The notes beneath the pieces were generated by a model. It had not been told where the DNA came from. It did not search any database and saw only the letters and a program-made list of their open reading frames with translations. Position numbers and translations under genes: made by a program. From Branchiostoma floridae (Eukaryota > Chordata > Leptocardii > Amphioxiformes > Branchiostomatidae): DNA of 64,000 bases. The DNA lies in contig NC_049982.1 in the NCBI RefSeq assembly GCF_000003815.2, positions 29,707,572 to 29,771,571 of the forward strand. Reading direction: 5' to 3'. Shown piece after piece: positions 24,078-33,814 of the stretch (within the stretch, counting starts at the first letter, position 1; the number at the start of each line of letters is the position of its first letter).

Positions 24078-24728
24078 TATGTAATGGAGTGTACTACATG
24101 TAGTGTACTTGACCTAAACTATGTTGGTGTCAGGAACACGCCAACTTCTATTTCCCACGTAATTCCTAATCGGATTAAGTACGGATTATCCATAGATACA
24201 AAACTTCCCCAGACAGTAATCCTTTACTTATTTATGATTATGTCTTGTATAAAAGTTCAAGTGTGGACTCCCGTTTGATTGATATCAAGCCTTTTTACAC
24301 AGACCATAAGAATGGGTTTGAACTTCACTTTGAAGTGAAGGAAATGAGATAAAAGGACACCAATGTGGCAATCAAAAGACTGTCCACCATAATTAGCAGT
24401 TCAGCAAATGATAGCATGGCAATTAGCAAATCTATCAATTAGAGAATCATATTGAAGTTGCATGTCTGTCAAATGATTTGCAGTATCATGTTATTATTTT
24501 GCATCTCTACACTATTCTTAATTGCTACATCTTTTATTGTGTACAACCCTACGTATGATATCTACTATTTGATCTTATATTTATAATACTAGTATAGTTT
24601 GGAAGAAAAATTGAATGGGATATGATTCTATAAATATTCTTTTGTTTGTTTGCCTCATTGACCTCGTTTTCGTTCTGTCATGTCCGCCGCCTGAAAAACG
24701 TGTATAGGGTGGTTTTCCACACGCCTTC
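24078..24728. other. AT-rich sequence, nothing recognised
   Basis: No exon or repeat family identified. Confidence 0.35.
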
Positions 24729-24790
24729 TCCAGCTAACTCCAAATAACTGGTAAATTCATAGGTCTTGTTGCGTCTTTTTTATATTCATA

Positions 24791-25368
24791 CGAGGGGCGT
24801 GCAATAAGTAATGGTCCTGACCCACTTCCAGTTGTCTGATCTAAATGAAATTTTGTATGTGTAATAATTCATATCTCTATGGGTTATGTTGCAAAAGACA
24901 GCTCTGAACTAATTGTGGTTTCTGATTTACTGGTGTTTGAACTTAGTCAGGTGCGAAATGGACCAGGTGTGAAATGGAACCAGTTGAGTGTCGCGCAGTG
25001 ATCCGGTTTTTGTATTTGAAAGGACGCACACCAAAGAAGACTTTTGATGAAATAAATGAAACTTATGGTGATGATGCCCCATCATATGACCTTGTAAAAC
25101 GCTGGCATCCTGAATTCAAACGTGGCTGGAAGTCTGTGGAAACAGCTCCCAGACCTGGTCGTCCCTCTTGTGCCATTGATGAGGCATCAGTTGGAGGACC
25201 AACCTGGGGTGTCCTACAAAATCGGTGTCCAGAGCTGCATCAAACGATGGGAGAAATGCATAACTCTGGGTGATTCCTATGAAGAGAAAGACTAATAACT
25301 GTGCCAAGTTTCATTAATCTCCTGCTATGGGAAATGGGTCAGGACCATTACTAATTGCACGCCCCTCG
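24791..25368 (+). mobile_element. Internally deleted mariner element, copy B
   Basis: A 578-bp element bounded by TA at 24789-24790 and 25369-25370. The inverted ends start CGAGGGGCGTGCAATAAGTA and CGAGGGGCGTGCAATTAGTA (about 39 bp, with few mismatches). The interior is described in the next entry. Copy A is at 17284-17862 in the opposite orientation. Confidence 0.93.
24974..25295 (+). pseudogene. Mariner transposase remnant: N-terminus joined to C-terminus
   Basis: An ATG at 24974 opens a frame with the N-terminal helix-turn-helix domain of mariner transposases (residues about 1-70: CRAVIRFLYLKGRTPKKTF, SYDLVKRWHPEFKRG), then the linker RPGRPS. Near 25210 the sequence jumps to the codons of the protein's end (GVQSCIKRWEKCITLGDSY), closing with TAA at 25293. 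The N-terminal frame is one base off, so it runs on to a different stop near 25273. The D,D,D catalytic domain is absent, so no active enzyme can be made. Such a product could at most bind ends. Confidence 0.88.
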
Positions 25369-25480
25369 TAAATGCATGAAAAATGTATCAAGAGTGCCAC
25401 ACAAGGTCGTTGCCCCATGTGCACTACATATAAGAGCCATTTAAAGTCGTCTGAGGTCGTTTGAGGTGTTTCGGTAGATC

Positions 25481-25948
25481 CCTTCCTATCCCTCATGACC
25501 TGGTTTACCAAGTTCCCTTTCTTACATAAAATGTCTTTCCCTTGTAAGGTAGGCGGATGAAACCGCGGTCTCTTTGTAACATTAAACCGCTTTAAGATTG
25601 TTATACTCTCCAAGTGGGCCATAGCAGTCAAGACTTTACTACAAGCTAATGCCTTAAGCTCTTGGGTCAAAACCTCGTGACTATACTAGCTCTGTGAGAG
25701 TCTGAAGTTTATATAAGACGTGGTATCAGTATACGAATACGGTTTAAGGGCTAGCGCTATTATACTAATGGCTCCGGAGGGTTACTAGGAACACAAGTCG
25801 TATGTGATTCAAGTGATTTTGAAAATACCTTTACTATACTAAACTGTATAGTAATGTTATATGTTGGATATAACATAATTTACATCGATTGAATACAACT
25901 TTGGGAAATATTGTGAAATATTGAAATCTCAAGGAATATGATTAGCTA
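25481..25948. other. Intergenic sequence without recognised gene
   Basis: One 118-codon - strand frame crosses the fold-back repeat and is not supported. Confidence 0.35.
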
Positions 25949-26291
25949 TAGGCCATGTTGATTTGATCATATGGATGACATCCAGTGGAAACACTAAAAC
26001 TGATGCGAGCGAGCGAATAAAAAAGTTTTTGGCAAAAAAGTTGCCGTTGAACAAATGACAGAAAAAAACAAAGTATGGGATACAGAATTTTTTTTTTTAA
26101 TTTCATATCTTCTTCTTTGACTTTGGAACTGACTTCTAGAAATTCTTCGATATTTTCCTTGCACTCCACACCATATGTTTGTACCAATTTGTAGCCGCTT
26201 TGTTTATTTACAGTTTTGTTGACTTTTTATTTTTCTTTTGGAAACGTCCGAAAAATAATGTCATCTCTATAATCAAATGAACATAGCCTTA
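25949..26291. mobile_element. MITE of the GATGACATCC family
   Basis: Left end TAGGCCATGTTGATTTGATC then ATATGGATGACATCC. Right end AATGTCATCTCTATAATC then AAATGAACATAGCCTTA. The interior contains GATGCGAGCGAGCGAATAAA and TTTTTGGCAAAAAAGTTG, also seen in the 42086-42490 copy. Confidence 0.85.
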
Positions 26292-26355
26292 GACCCAGCA
26301 GGCAATACCTCTAGAAAAAAAGGAAAGATTTGCAAATATCTTCTAAAATTCATAA

Positions 26356-26563
26356 CTGTAAATGCAGAAATGTTCGCGGTGGATTAATGTTCGCAGTTTT
26401 CGTGGTGACCACTTCACCGCGAACTTAAAACCACCGCGAACATTTTTCTATAATGGTATTAGACTGCTATCAATAGTGTTACCGCGAACTAAAATCCACC
26501 GCGAAAAGTCCCTTTTCCCGCTACCGCGAAATCAAATCCCCGCGAAGTTAAATGCATTTACAG
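26356..26563. mobile_element. MITE of the TTCGCGGTGG family
   Basis: 208 bp with ends CTGTAAATGCA and TGCATTTACAG. The interior is a string of ACCGCGAAC/GTTCGCGGT words in both orientations, giving strong self-complementarity. A diverged second copy lies at 50837-51050. Confidence 0.85.
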
Positions 26564-27071
26564 TATTTTCTGTTGCCGATTGTTTCAAGTAAGTACTGTG
26601 ATCGTGTTGTCTTTCTTAATTGAGTGTCTTGCATTCAGCGGCGTATCTGTAAAGCCGAACGCTGTGCCCCTCGGTTGACCTCGAGTTAACTCATGACTTA
26701 CCCCATGTGACCCAGGATTCTGACCGGAATACGATCAACGAAATTCTGTCTAATAATTAGAGCAAACAGACTCTCTAGATCCATGCGCGCATCACTTTGT
26801 CTATTCTCATTCCCAAAATTTGCCACTATACAATAAAAGCTACAAAGAATCTGTAAAAAAGTAGATTTGAAAGAAAAAAAATTGGAAAACGGTTGAGCAA
26901 TTTGTCTTTACCTATCGCAAATTGATTTTGTCGTAAACTGTAAACACTGTCCTTTGTCAAAACCAAACTCACTGCCTCTGTTTTAGACCAAGTTTGACTG
27001 TAGAAGCGCCTTGTAAAAATGACTATCAACTCACCTTTACTTCGCTCTTTTCTTCGATCTGTTTCAGACAA
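26564..27071. other. Intergenic sequence without recognised gene
   Basis: No exon or repeat family identified. Confidence 0.35.
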
Positions 27072-27277
27072 TTTTCAAGCGTCAACAATGGAGGACGGAT
27101 ACTCCACCAAACAGAAACCTTTGTAGCAAAATGGAACAATGTTTTGAGTGTCACCTATTCACAAGTTTTCGCATATGACTAAGTTAAGGTTCAGGTCCGG
27201 ACCTGGACCTGATCCTCTAGACCTGGACCGTACCTGTACCGAAGACTACATATTCTGTACCTGTACCCAGCCCTAGT
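27072..27277. mobile_element. 3' half of a GGGTACCGGTAC-family MITE
   Basis: Contains GGATACTCCACCAAACAGA, then TCAGGTCCGGACCTGGACCT and ends CTGTACCCAGCCCTAG. The left half is missing. Confidence 0.8.
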
Positions 27278-27640
27278 TCCTAAATACTCTACAATATGTC
27301 CGACAAACCTTAGTTATATTACCCTGGTCTCTCCTCACTATTACTAATATCACTAGTCCATCACCAAATTCATTTCTGACAGAATAACACCCAACAATCT
27401 AGACACTACTTTCAAATGGTCGTTTGGCAAAAAGATAATTAATCATAATCCGATTAATTCTACTCCGTCCTTCTGCATATCAAAATTTAATAAAGACTCA
27501 AATGCGAAAGTAATGCGGGTTGTCGTATACTACGAAGATTCTACGTGACGTTAAAAGGATTCCATGCAGTAATGCGAATTAGGGACGAAAGACTGCACTA
27601 TATAGGGGCTTTTACCAAGAGGCAAAAAAACAAACTAGAA

Positions 27641-27745
27641 GGCAACATTTTCAGGAAAATGCAGAATGTTTTCACCGTAGCCTTTTGTCAAGCTACTCAC
27701 ACAATTCTATACCATTAGGCTCGCCCAACAGTATCTTTGTGTGAG
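27641..27745. mobile_element. Dispersed repeat of the ATTTTCGCGAAAAT family (short copy)
   Basis: GGCAACATTTTCAGGAAAAT followed by TCAAGCTACTCACACAATTC and ATACCATTAGGCTCGCC. Confidence 0.65.
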
Positions 27746-28090
27746 TATTGTTGCAATATAGAAATGTATTACCGGGAAATCTTTATTGAATGGCCCGAAC
27801 GCAGAGTGCAATTTTACTATCACTTCATGTATCTTCTCCAAGCAATTTCCCGACCTATTAAACATGGATGATAATTAGAACTGAAAGATTTAGTTTGAAT
27901 GATGTTAAAGACAAGACCCTAGCTACACACCCACACATTCCAGTGGGAGTAATTATCAAGCTTAGTTTGATGGGATCCGGATATGGCAAGATGTAGGGGT
28001 GGTGCATTAATCTTGAAGTGTTACGCCGTCTGTACCGGATTTCACACTTGAGGGGGGATCGTCTGTCTTCATCATTCGCCTACCGATCTT

Positions 28091-28340
28091 AAGGTGCACT
28101 CTTACTGCAATTGCGTCAAGCTTGCGTCACCGCGGAGTTCGAAAGATACTCAACGAATTTAAGAGACAGATTTTCTTACTCTTTGGATATTTTGTCGTCT
28201 TCTAAGTCATGCTTTTACGTATTATGCAATATCTATATCATTTTTAAAAAATCGGAGAAAATCATGAACAAAACATTGACGCAGTGAACGAACCCCGTAA
28301 TGACGCAAGCTTCACGCAAGTGCAGCGAGAGTGCACCTTT
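28091..28340. mobile_element. MITE with AAGGTGCACTCT ends
   Basis: 250 bp. The left arm AAGGTGCACTCTTACTGCA and right arm TGCAGCGAGAGTGCACCTT are reverse complementary. The interior, TTTTACGTATTATGCAATAT and ACGCAGTGAACGAACCC, recurs in the element at 49857-50098. Confidence 0.85.
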
Positions 28341-28384
28341 AGAATCGGTGAGAGAAGGCTTCGCGTCGCGTAGCGGAACGCAGA

Positions 28385-28790
28385 GTGTTAGGCCCTGAAC
28401 CAAGAGGTCCCGAGTTCAAATCTGTTGATTACGTCACGGATCTTGTACTCTTTTACCGTGTGCGGTCGTGTGGGGTAACAACAGTGTGTTAGGCCCACAA
28501 CCTAGAGGTCCCGAGTTCATATCTGTTGATTGTATCATGGGTCTTGTCCCCTTGGGAAAGACACTTAACGAAACTTTCCTCACTTCACTTCACTGAAAAT
28601 GAGTACCTAGCTTCGGTTGGGCCGTCCCTCGGATAGGACGTTAAATGGAGGTCCCGTGTTTGAAAAGAGCCACACCTCAAGCACATTAAAGAATCCACAC
28701 ACTTATCGAAAGAAGTGGTGATCCTTCCCGACGTAAGTGGATCAAACCTTGCAGTCTAGTCTCCCAAAACCGACCCTCTAACCGACACAG
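28385..28790 (+). mobile_element. tRNA-derived SINE with duplicated head
   Basis: Two tRNA-like heads (about 28388-28450 and 28480-28540) each carry TTAGGCCC, then AGAGGTCCCGAGTTCA (box B-like). The second continues into a body with CCTTGGGAAAGACACTTAAC, TCGGATAGGACGTTAAATGG and CACATTAAAGAATCCAC. This body resembles widely shared central domains of invertebrate SINEs (from memory of the general type, not a database match). Confidence 0.75.
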
Positions 28791-29129
28791 AGCTCTCTTG
28801 GAAATTAATTGATAAACAACTACTGATGAGATTTTTAAAAAATGATGGCTTCTTCTGTCTTGAGCACTAATAACACGATACTGCGGAAGCTCACGCCCTT
28901 GGAAGCGACAGCCTGATTGGTCACAAGACGAAAATTACGTCATCAAGTCTCTTGCACTTTGAAGATCTCGTTCGTTTTCACACGTAGTAAGTCCCGCGAG
29001 AGTTTGCTATGACGTATTTAGTCGAAGCTGTCGGCTTCCGCACCATACATCATAAGGTATACGTGCGGAGACAGTCTTGACGGGAATCTGAATTATTGAA
29101 AACTCGCCGCACGACAAAGTTATACTTCC
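28791..29129. other. Intergenic sequence without recognised gene
   Basis: Moderately GC-rich, no open frame of note. Confidence 0.35.
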
Positions 29130-29700
29130 TAAGGCCATGTTGAGCTAATTTTGTGGATGACATTCTCAAATCTGATTCTAGTACGCGAAATAAAAAGGTT
29201 TGGCCAAAAAAGGTGCTTTTCGAATGAAATCTTAGTTGTTGAACAAATGATTTTACACATAGAGTAGGCTAAACTAACAATAGAGTCTTCTTTTTTTTGT
29301 TCTTTCACATCTTCTTATTTGACCTTGGAATTGAGTTTGGCATTCTTTGACATTAATATCCATTTTTCAATATTTTTTTGCAATCTGAGGCATAATGCAA
29401 GTTCACCTTTATCCGCAGGCTAACCTATATCCGTTGTGTTAAAAACCGTGGTTTCAAATTTCAATATTTTCAAAATATTTCAGTGGACCCGACATTCTCA
29501 AAATATTGCAGTCTGAAACCACCGCCTTGACATCCCTAAATACCCTGTTATTAAAAAACAACGGATATAGGTTACCCCTCGAATAAAGGTGAACTAATGA
29601 CATATCTGCTCATTTTGTAGCTACTATGTATGATGAACAGTATGGTAGGGACCTTTTTTTTGTTGTTGAAAACGGCCGAAAATTGATGCGCTTGTTCCTC
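29130..29700. mobile_element. GATGACATCC-family MITE carrying a second MITE
   Basis: The left end TAAGGCCATGTTGAGCTAAT then TTGTGGATGACATTC is clear. The right end is worn: GGCCGAAAATTGATGCGC resembles internal family sequence. A different MITE (29398-29598) is inserted in it. Confidence 0.6.
29398..29598. mobile_element. MITE with TTTATCCGC arms, nested copy
   Basis: Left AAGTTCACCTTTATCCGC, right GAATAAAGGTGAACTAA; both arms extend inward through ATATCCGTTGT/ACAACGGATAT. Family relatives are at 346-567 and 36310-36528. Confidence 0.85.
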
Positions 29701-30395
29701 AGGAACTGAATCGTTGGGACCGTTAAACATTCAAAAATTTGAAATGTCACTGTCTCCCTACGTCCTTGATCTTTCAGTGAATGTTCAATAATGTGGAAGG
29801 TATTGCAATCCTATCTCAATAAACTTTTAATGACTTTTAAAGTCTTCAAGTTGGACTGATAACAATTTGTCACTTATCTATTTTCAATGAAATATTTCAT
29901 ACATATACATTAATAACGTTAAGGTGTCGAAATAGACTTACGACACCTTGTACAATATGTAATAAAACTGACACAAAATGATCATATATTCATTACAACA
30001 AAAGATTAAAATCAACGCAAAACGTTTCAGATACAAGAAAGGTGCAATATGCTATTATAACACAAATTACCTACCAAATCTCGGATAGATATATCACGAG
30101 TTCCGGCATTTTTAACATGCTTTTCCACCCACCATTTTCCGGTCAATAAAATATGCTCCCTTAATCGCGTCTTACATCGCACACTAGAAAGTAGAAGTGT
30201 ATCATACACTTAATCTCTCACAATAAGTCCCACTGGAGCTTGATGTATGCGTTTTGACAAATGCAAGCCACGACTACATTGCTTAAACGTTGACTGAAGA
30301 AAAAAGGTTTAAAGTTACGCACATCATAGATATTGAACTGCTGTCAAAAAGGTTAAAAGTCGGCGACCGCAAAATCTATTTCGAAATATGCAATA
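29701..30395. other. AT-rich sequence, nothing recognised
   Basis: No exon or repeat family identified. Confidence 0.35.
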
Positions 30396-30562
30396 CAGAG
30401 GAAGCCGCTAAATTGGACACCCCAGCGTATTTCGTGCAATAATCCGAATGGTGCAACAAAGCGAAGTTATTGAGCTGAACCGTACCACCACAGGATTTAG
30501 GGATTTCGTGCAATTAACAGAAGTGTGCGATTATCCGGTGTGTAATTAACTGGCTTCTACTG
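30396..30562. mobile_element. Small pogo-like MITE
   Basis: 167 bp between TA dinucleotides. Left end CAGAGGAAGCCGCTAAATTG; right end CAATTTAG-type inverted as TTAACTGGCTTCTACTG. The interior has GATTTCGTGCAATTAAC and GTGCGATTATCCGG, typical of Tigger-like ends. No coding sequence. Confidence 0.7.
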
Positions 30563-31477
30563 TAATAGCATACAAGCTGGCATACGTGTAAGTCTCTTGG
30601 CTATTGGATCATTTTATATGTTTCCAGTAAGTTGCATTCTCCTTAGTTGCGGGACCAAACTCATTTCAAGTCAAGAGGACTTTCGAGACGACTTTCGTAC
30701 GTAGGAGAATGGTAATTTATAGCATAGCGACAAGAAAAAGCTTTTCAGATGTACAATCAACTGTAATGCTTCTACCGTGTGCCATAATACCACCACATGA
30801 GAAAAATACGCGAACTTAACGTCATTTAAAGGGATGGGCCAATAAGCCAACAGTAATACTCATATTTATACACTTCAGGTATTCAGGTGTTGAAGACAAT
30901 ATTGAGAAGGCCTCTATAGAAATCTTTATTTCATGTGGCGATATTATGACACCTGGTGGAAATATGATGCTATTACTATTATGCGTATATATGCAGAAAA
31001 GTAGACTTTAATGTTATGTTTTGTCCTGTTTTATTTCTTTTACTAGCAATTTGAAAAGAGACTCGTTTGTTTCATACATTGCAGCTGCAGTAGTTTGAAA
31101 TACAAAGCTAGAAGGTTTCGACCCTTAACAAATGTTCAATGTAGTAACAAGGGAATTTAGAATAAGTTGATGCTTACTTAACAATATGCGTCTAAAATCT
31201 GTCGTTAAGAAAAATGGAATTGTGATGAGAAAGTTATGGAAAAGATATCAACCAGATATCTTTGTAATAAATGTCGTTTGTCCGTCTAGTCGACGAGGAC
31301 TAGAAATAAATAGATAGATGGCCTTCGGTTAGTTGGCTAGGGCTAGCATAATATAATAATTAATAGCTCAATAGATTAATTCAAATTAAATCAACTATGT
31401 CCCTGGTCCTGTAGAAATTGCAACTGATTGAGCAACGGTGTGGAATAGGATATGAGTCTAAGCCCATTGAAAACTAC
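30563..31477. other. AT-rich sequence, nothing firmly recognised
   Basis: The end of a LINE may lie at about 31270-31320 (GGACTAGAAATAAATAGATAG), but its body is not visible. Confidence 0.35.
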
Positions 31478-32044
31478 TTAGGCCAAAGCAATTCAATTCT
31501 ATGGATGACATGATTAATTTTTGCATTATTTTGCAAAAGAATTCCCTCTCAGGAGATTGTCAACATGACAAGTCAAAGTTAATTGCATAACATTTGTAAA
31601 AGGGTACAATGTTAGGCAAACTATGTATATTGTATAAGTACAATGTAAGGCAGACTAAGTATATTATATTCTACAAGGCAACTAGCTAACGTTATATAGT
31701 AATATGTCGTATGGTAGCCTTGATTGTACTTGTACAAGTGGCACTAGTGAGGGACATGTAGCCATGACCGTGGCTGTAGAAGTGAAACTAGTTCGATAGT
31801 AAAACGGGCAACAGTGGTAGCCATAACTGTAGCTAGTAAGTCTGTCACACTAGTGTCACTTTGTGTATGTCTTGAATACAGAAAGAAAATACTTATTGAC
31901 TGTGGTACCATGTTTTGTTACAACGTTTATGGTGTCTATCTTTTCTTTTACCCATCTTTTACCCTCCTTCGTTTTTCGTCCTCTTGCATTGAATTTGGAT
32001 TCTGTAGAGGATGTCATCCATAGAATTTACTTGCTGTGGCCTTA
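31478..32044. mobile_element. MITE of the GATGACATCC family
   Basis: Left TTAGGCCAAAGCAATTCAAT then TCTATGGATGACATG; right GAGGATGTCATCCATAGAAT then TTACTTGCTGTGGCCTTAA. Interior CTTGTACAAGTGGCACTAGT resembles interior words of the 23452 copy. Confidence 0.85.
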
Positions 32045-32277
32045 AGTTTAATAGAAAGAGTGTCGGGCCGGATTAGTCACCAGACATTACGTCGTTATGT
32101 GTGTTCCTGTTCTCTCTATGTTCTATGTCGTCCCTTTTTGCCTTCGTGTGCACTAGGAGGTCTCTAAAGGAATAGTTCAGACTGTCCTTTTTGGCAAAGA
32201 GCCAACTCAACAATCCGGCAAATCCAAAGGGAGCCGTGCACCGGCATTTAGAGCAGGTCAGGAGAGCAAGATGCCCT

Positions 32278-32970
32278 GGGCTTATCCGCGCCATTCAGCC
32301 TACACGCGCAGTCCGTTTGCGAAGCTGTCAATCAATCAACATGCTAAGTAGTGGTTGGTTCTGTATTTGATTAGATTTATGGCAGTTCTCAGTAACATTG
32401 GTATCATTTAGACAGTGGAAAAAGAGATAGAATCTTTTTAGAACACCGGGGTTGTCCGCCCCATTTAGCCTACAAGAGAGGTCCGTTTGCAGAGCTGTCA
32501 ATCAATCAACATGCTAAGTAGTGATTGGCTCTCTGTTTGATTATATTTATGGCAGTTCTCAGAAACATTGGTATCACTTGGACGGTGGAAAGGGGGATAG
32601 AATCTTTTTAGAACACTGGGCTTGTCCGTGCCATTTCGACTACAAGAGAAATGCATTTGGGAAGCTGTCAATCAATCAACATGCTAAGTAGTGATTGTCT
32701 CTCTGTTAATTGGATTTCTCATGGTTAGTTTTTAGCAACATTTGGTATCGCTTAGACTGTGGAAAAAGAGATAGAATCTTTTTAGAACACTGGACTTGTC
32801 CGCCCCATTTAGCTTACAAGAGAAGTCCGTTTGCGAATCTGTCAATCAATCAACATGCTAAGTAGCGATTGGCTCTCTGTTTAATTAGATTTCTGTTCTA
32901 TAGTTCTCAGCAACATTGGTATCGTTTAAACGGTGGAAAGAGAGAAAGAGTCTTTTTTTAGAACACTGGG
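32278..32970. repeat. Tandem array, four copies of about 170 bp
   Basis: The phrase CTGTCAATCAATCAACATGC followed by TAAGTAG recurs at about 32325, 32495, 32665 and 32838 (period 170, last step 174). Each copy continues with GGCAGTTCTCAG-type sequence and GATAGAATC then TTTTTAGAACAC. It ends about 360 bp upstream of the stanniocalcin TATA box. Confidence 0.92.
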
Positions 32971-33305
32971 GGCCTTGAAAGCGATATCCTAGGATAGGGA
33001 ACCGGGCTCTGAGGCCGATGAGATTTGACACGGTGTTTGTTTTATCGCCAGGAGAAGGTATTGTCCTGCAACACGTGAAGCCCACGACTTCAGCATTACT
33101 GGCCTGAACCGGCCATGCGTGCGGCAGCTACCAGTATGAAACCTACCGGGGGTTGGCGGGAAAGGGGTTGTTCTAAGGCTGAGAAACGTTTCTACATTCA
33201 AGAGGGCATGCGTAATTATGATTCCGTCAAAGTCAAGTCTGCGGGGGCGGGTTGACATTGATAGTTGTAGTACACGAGGGGGAAAAGTTTTTTCCCTACT
33301 TCCGT

Positions 33306-33352
33306 TGACGTGGCCAGGCGCCCACCTGCGCATGTTCGCCCGCCCGTATAAA
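33306..33352 (+). promoter_or_regulatory. Stanniocalcin core promoter
   Basis: TATAAA at 33347-33352 in an otherwise GC-rich, CpG-containing stretch, with a CRE-like TGACGTGG at 33306-33313 and a GCGCATG word between. Transcription would start about 33375-33385, giving a 5' UTR of roughly 320 bases before the ATG at 33700. Start inferred, not observed. Confidence 0.6.
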
Positions 33353-33699
33353 TGTCGGCTGCGCCCCCGTGGAGCAGGGTAAAACCGGTCACACAGCGGG
33401 GCGCGCAGAGTACACGTGCGGGCGGTAACCCAACCCGAGCCGCCTCCAATCTCTGAGTCCTCCCACCTAGTTTAGTTCCTCAGTGTTACAGTAGTCGCGA
33501 AGCCATTCAATCACCGCAGCCGTAGACTGACAGAAGCGCGACCGTATATTCTCGTTTAATACACCTCTCTTGATCCCAGCACGCGGTCAGTGGGTCTATA
33601 ACAAGGCCAAGGCAAACAGCTGTCTCAGCAACCATCTAGTCATAACCGTGCAGTAGAAAAAGGCAGGCTTAATATATATAGAGAGGGAGATAAAGAGAT

Positions 33700-33814
33700 A
33701 TGATGCAGTTTGTAAGCTGGATGCTCGTGGTGAGTCTTCTAATGTCGAGGGATGTCCGCGCCTACCTTGTAGACCGGGTCTCTCCAAGACTTCCCCATCG
33801 AAGAACGGAGATCA
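33700..33814 (+). CDS. STC: Stanniocalcin exon 1 (signal peptide)
   Basis: Codes residues 1-38 plus one base. The donor is ATCA then GTAAGT at 33815. Hydrophobic core FVSWMLVVSLLM. The 5' UTR reaches back towards the TATA box at 33347. Confidence 0.9.

Larger units (their letters stand above)
24729..25480. mobile_element. Fold-back element arm, split by a mariner insertion
   Basis: The sequence at 24729-24790 (ATAACTGGTAAATTCATAGG) and at 25369-25480 (GTGCCACACAAGGTC ... TTTGAGGTGTTT) together match the right arm of the fold-back element at 60359-60975. The break lies exactly at a TA dinucleotide into which the mariner element inserted. Confidence 0.8.
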
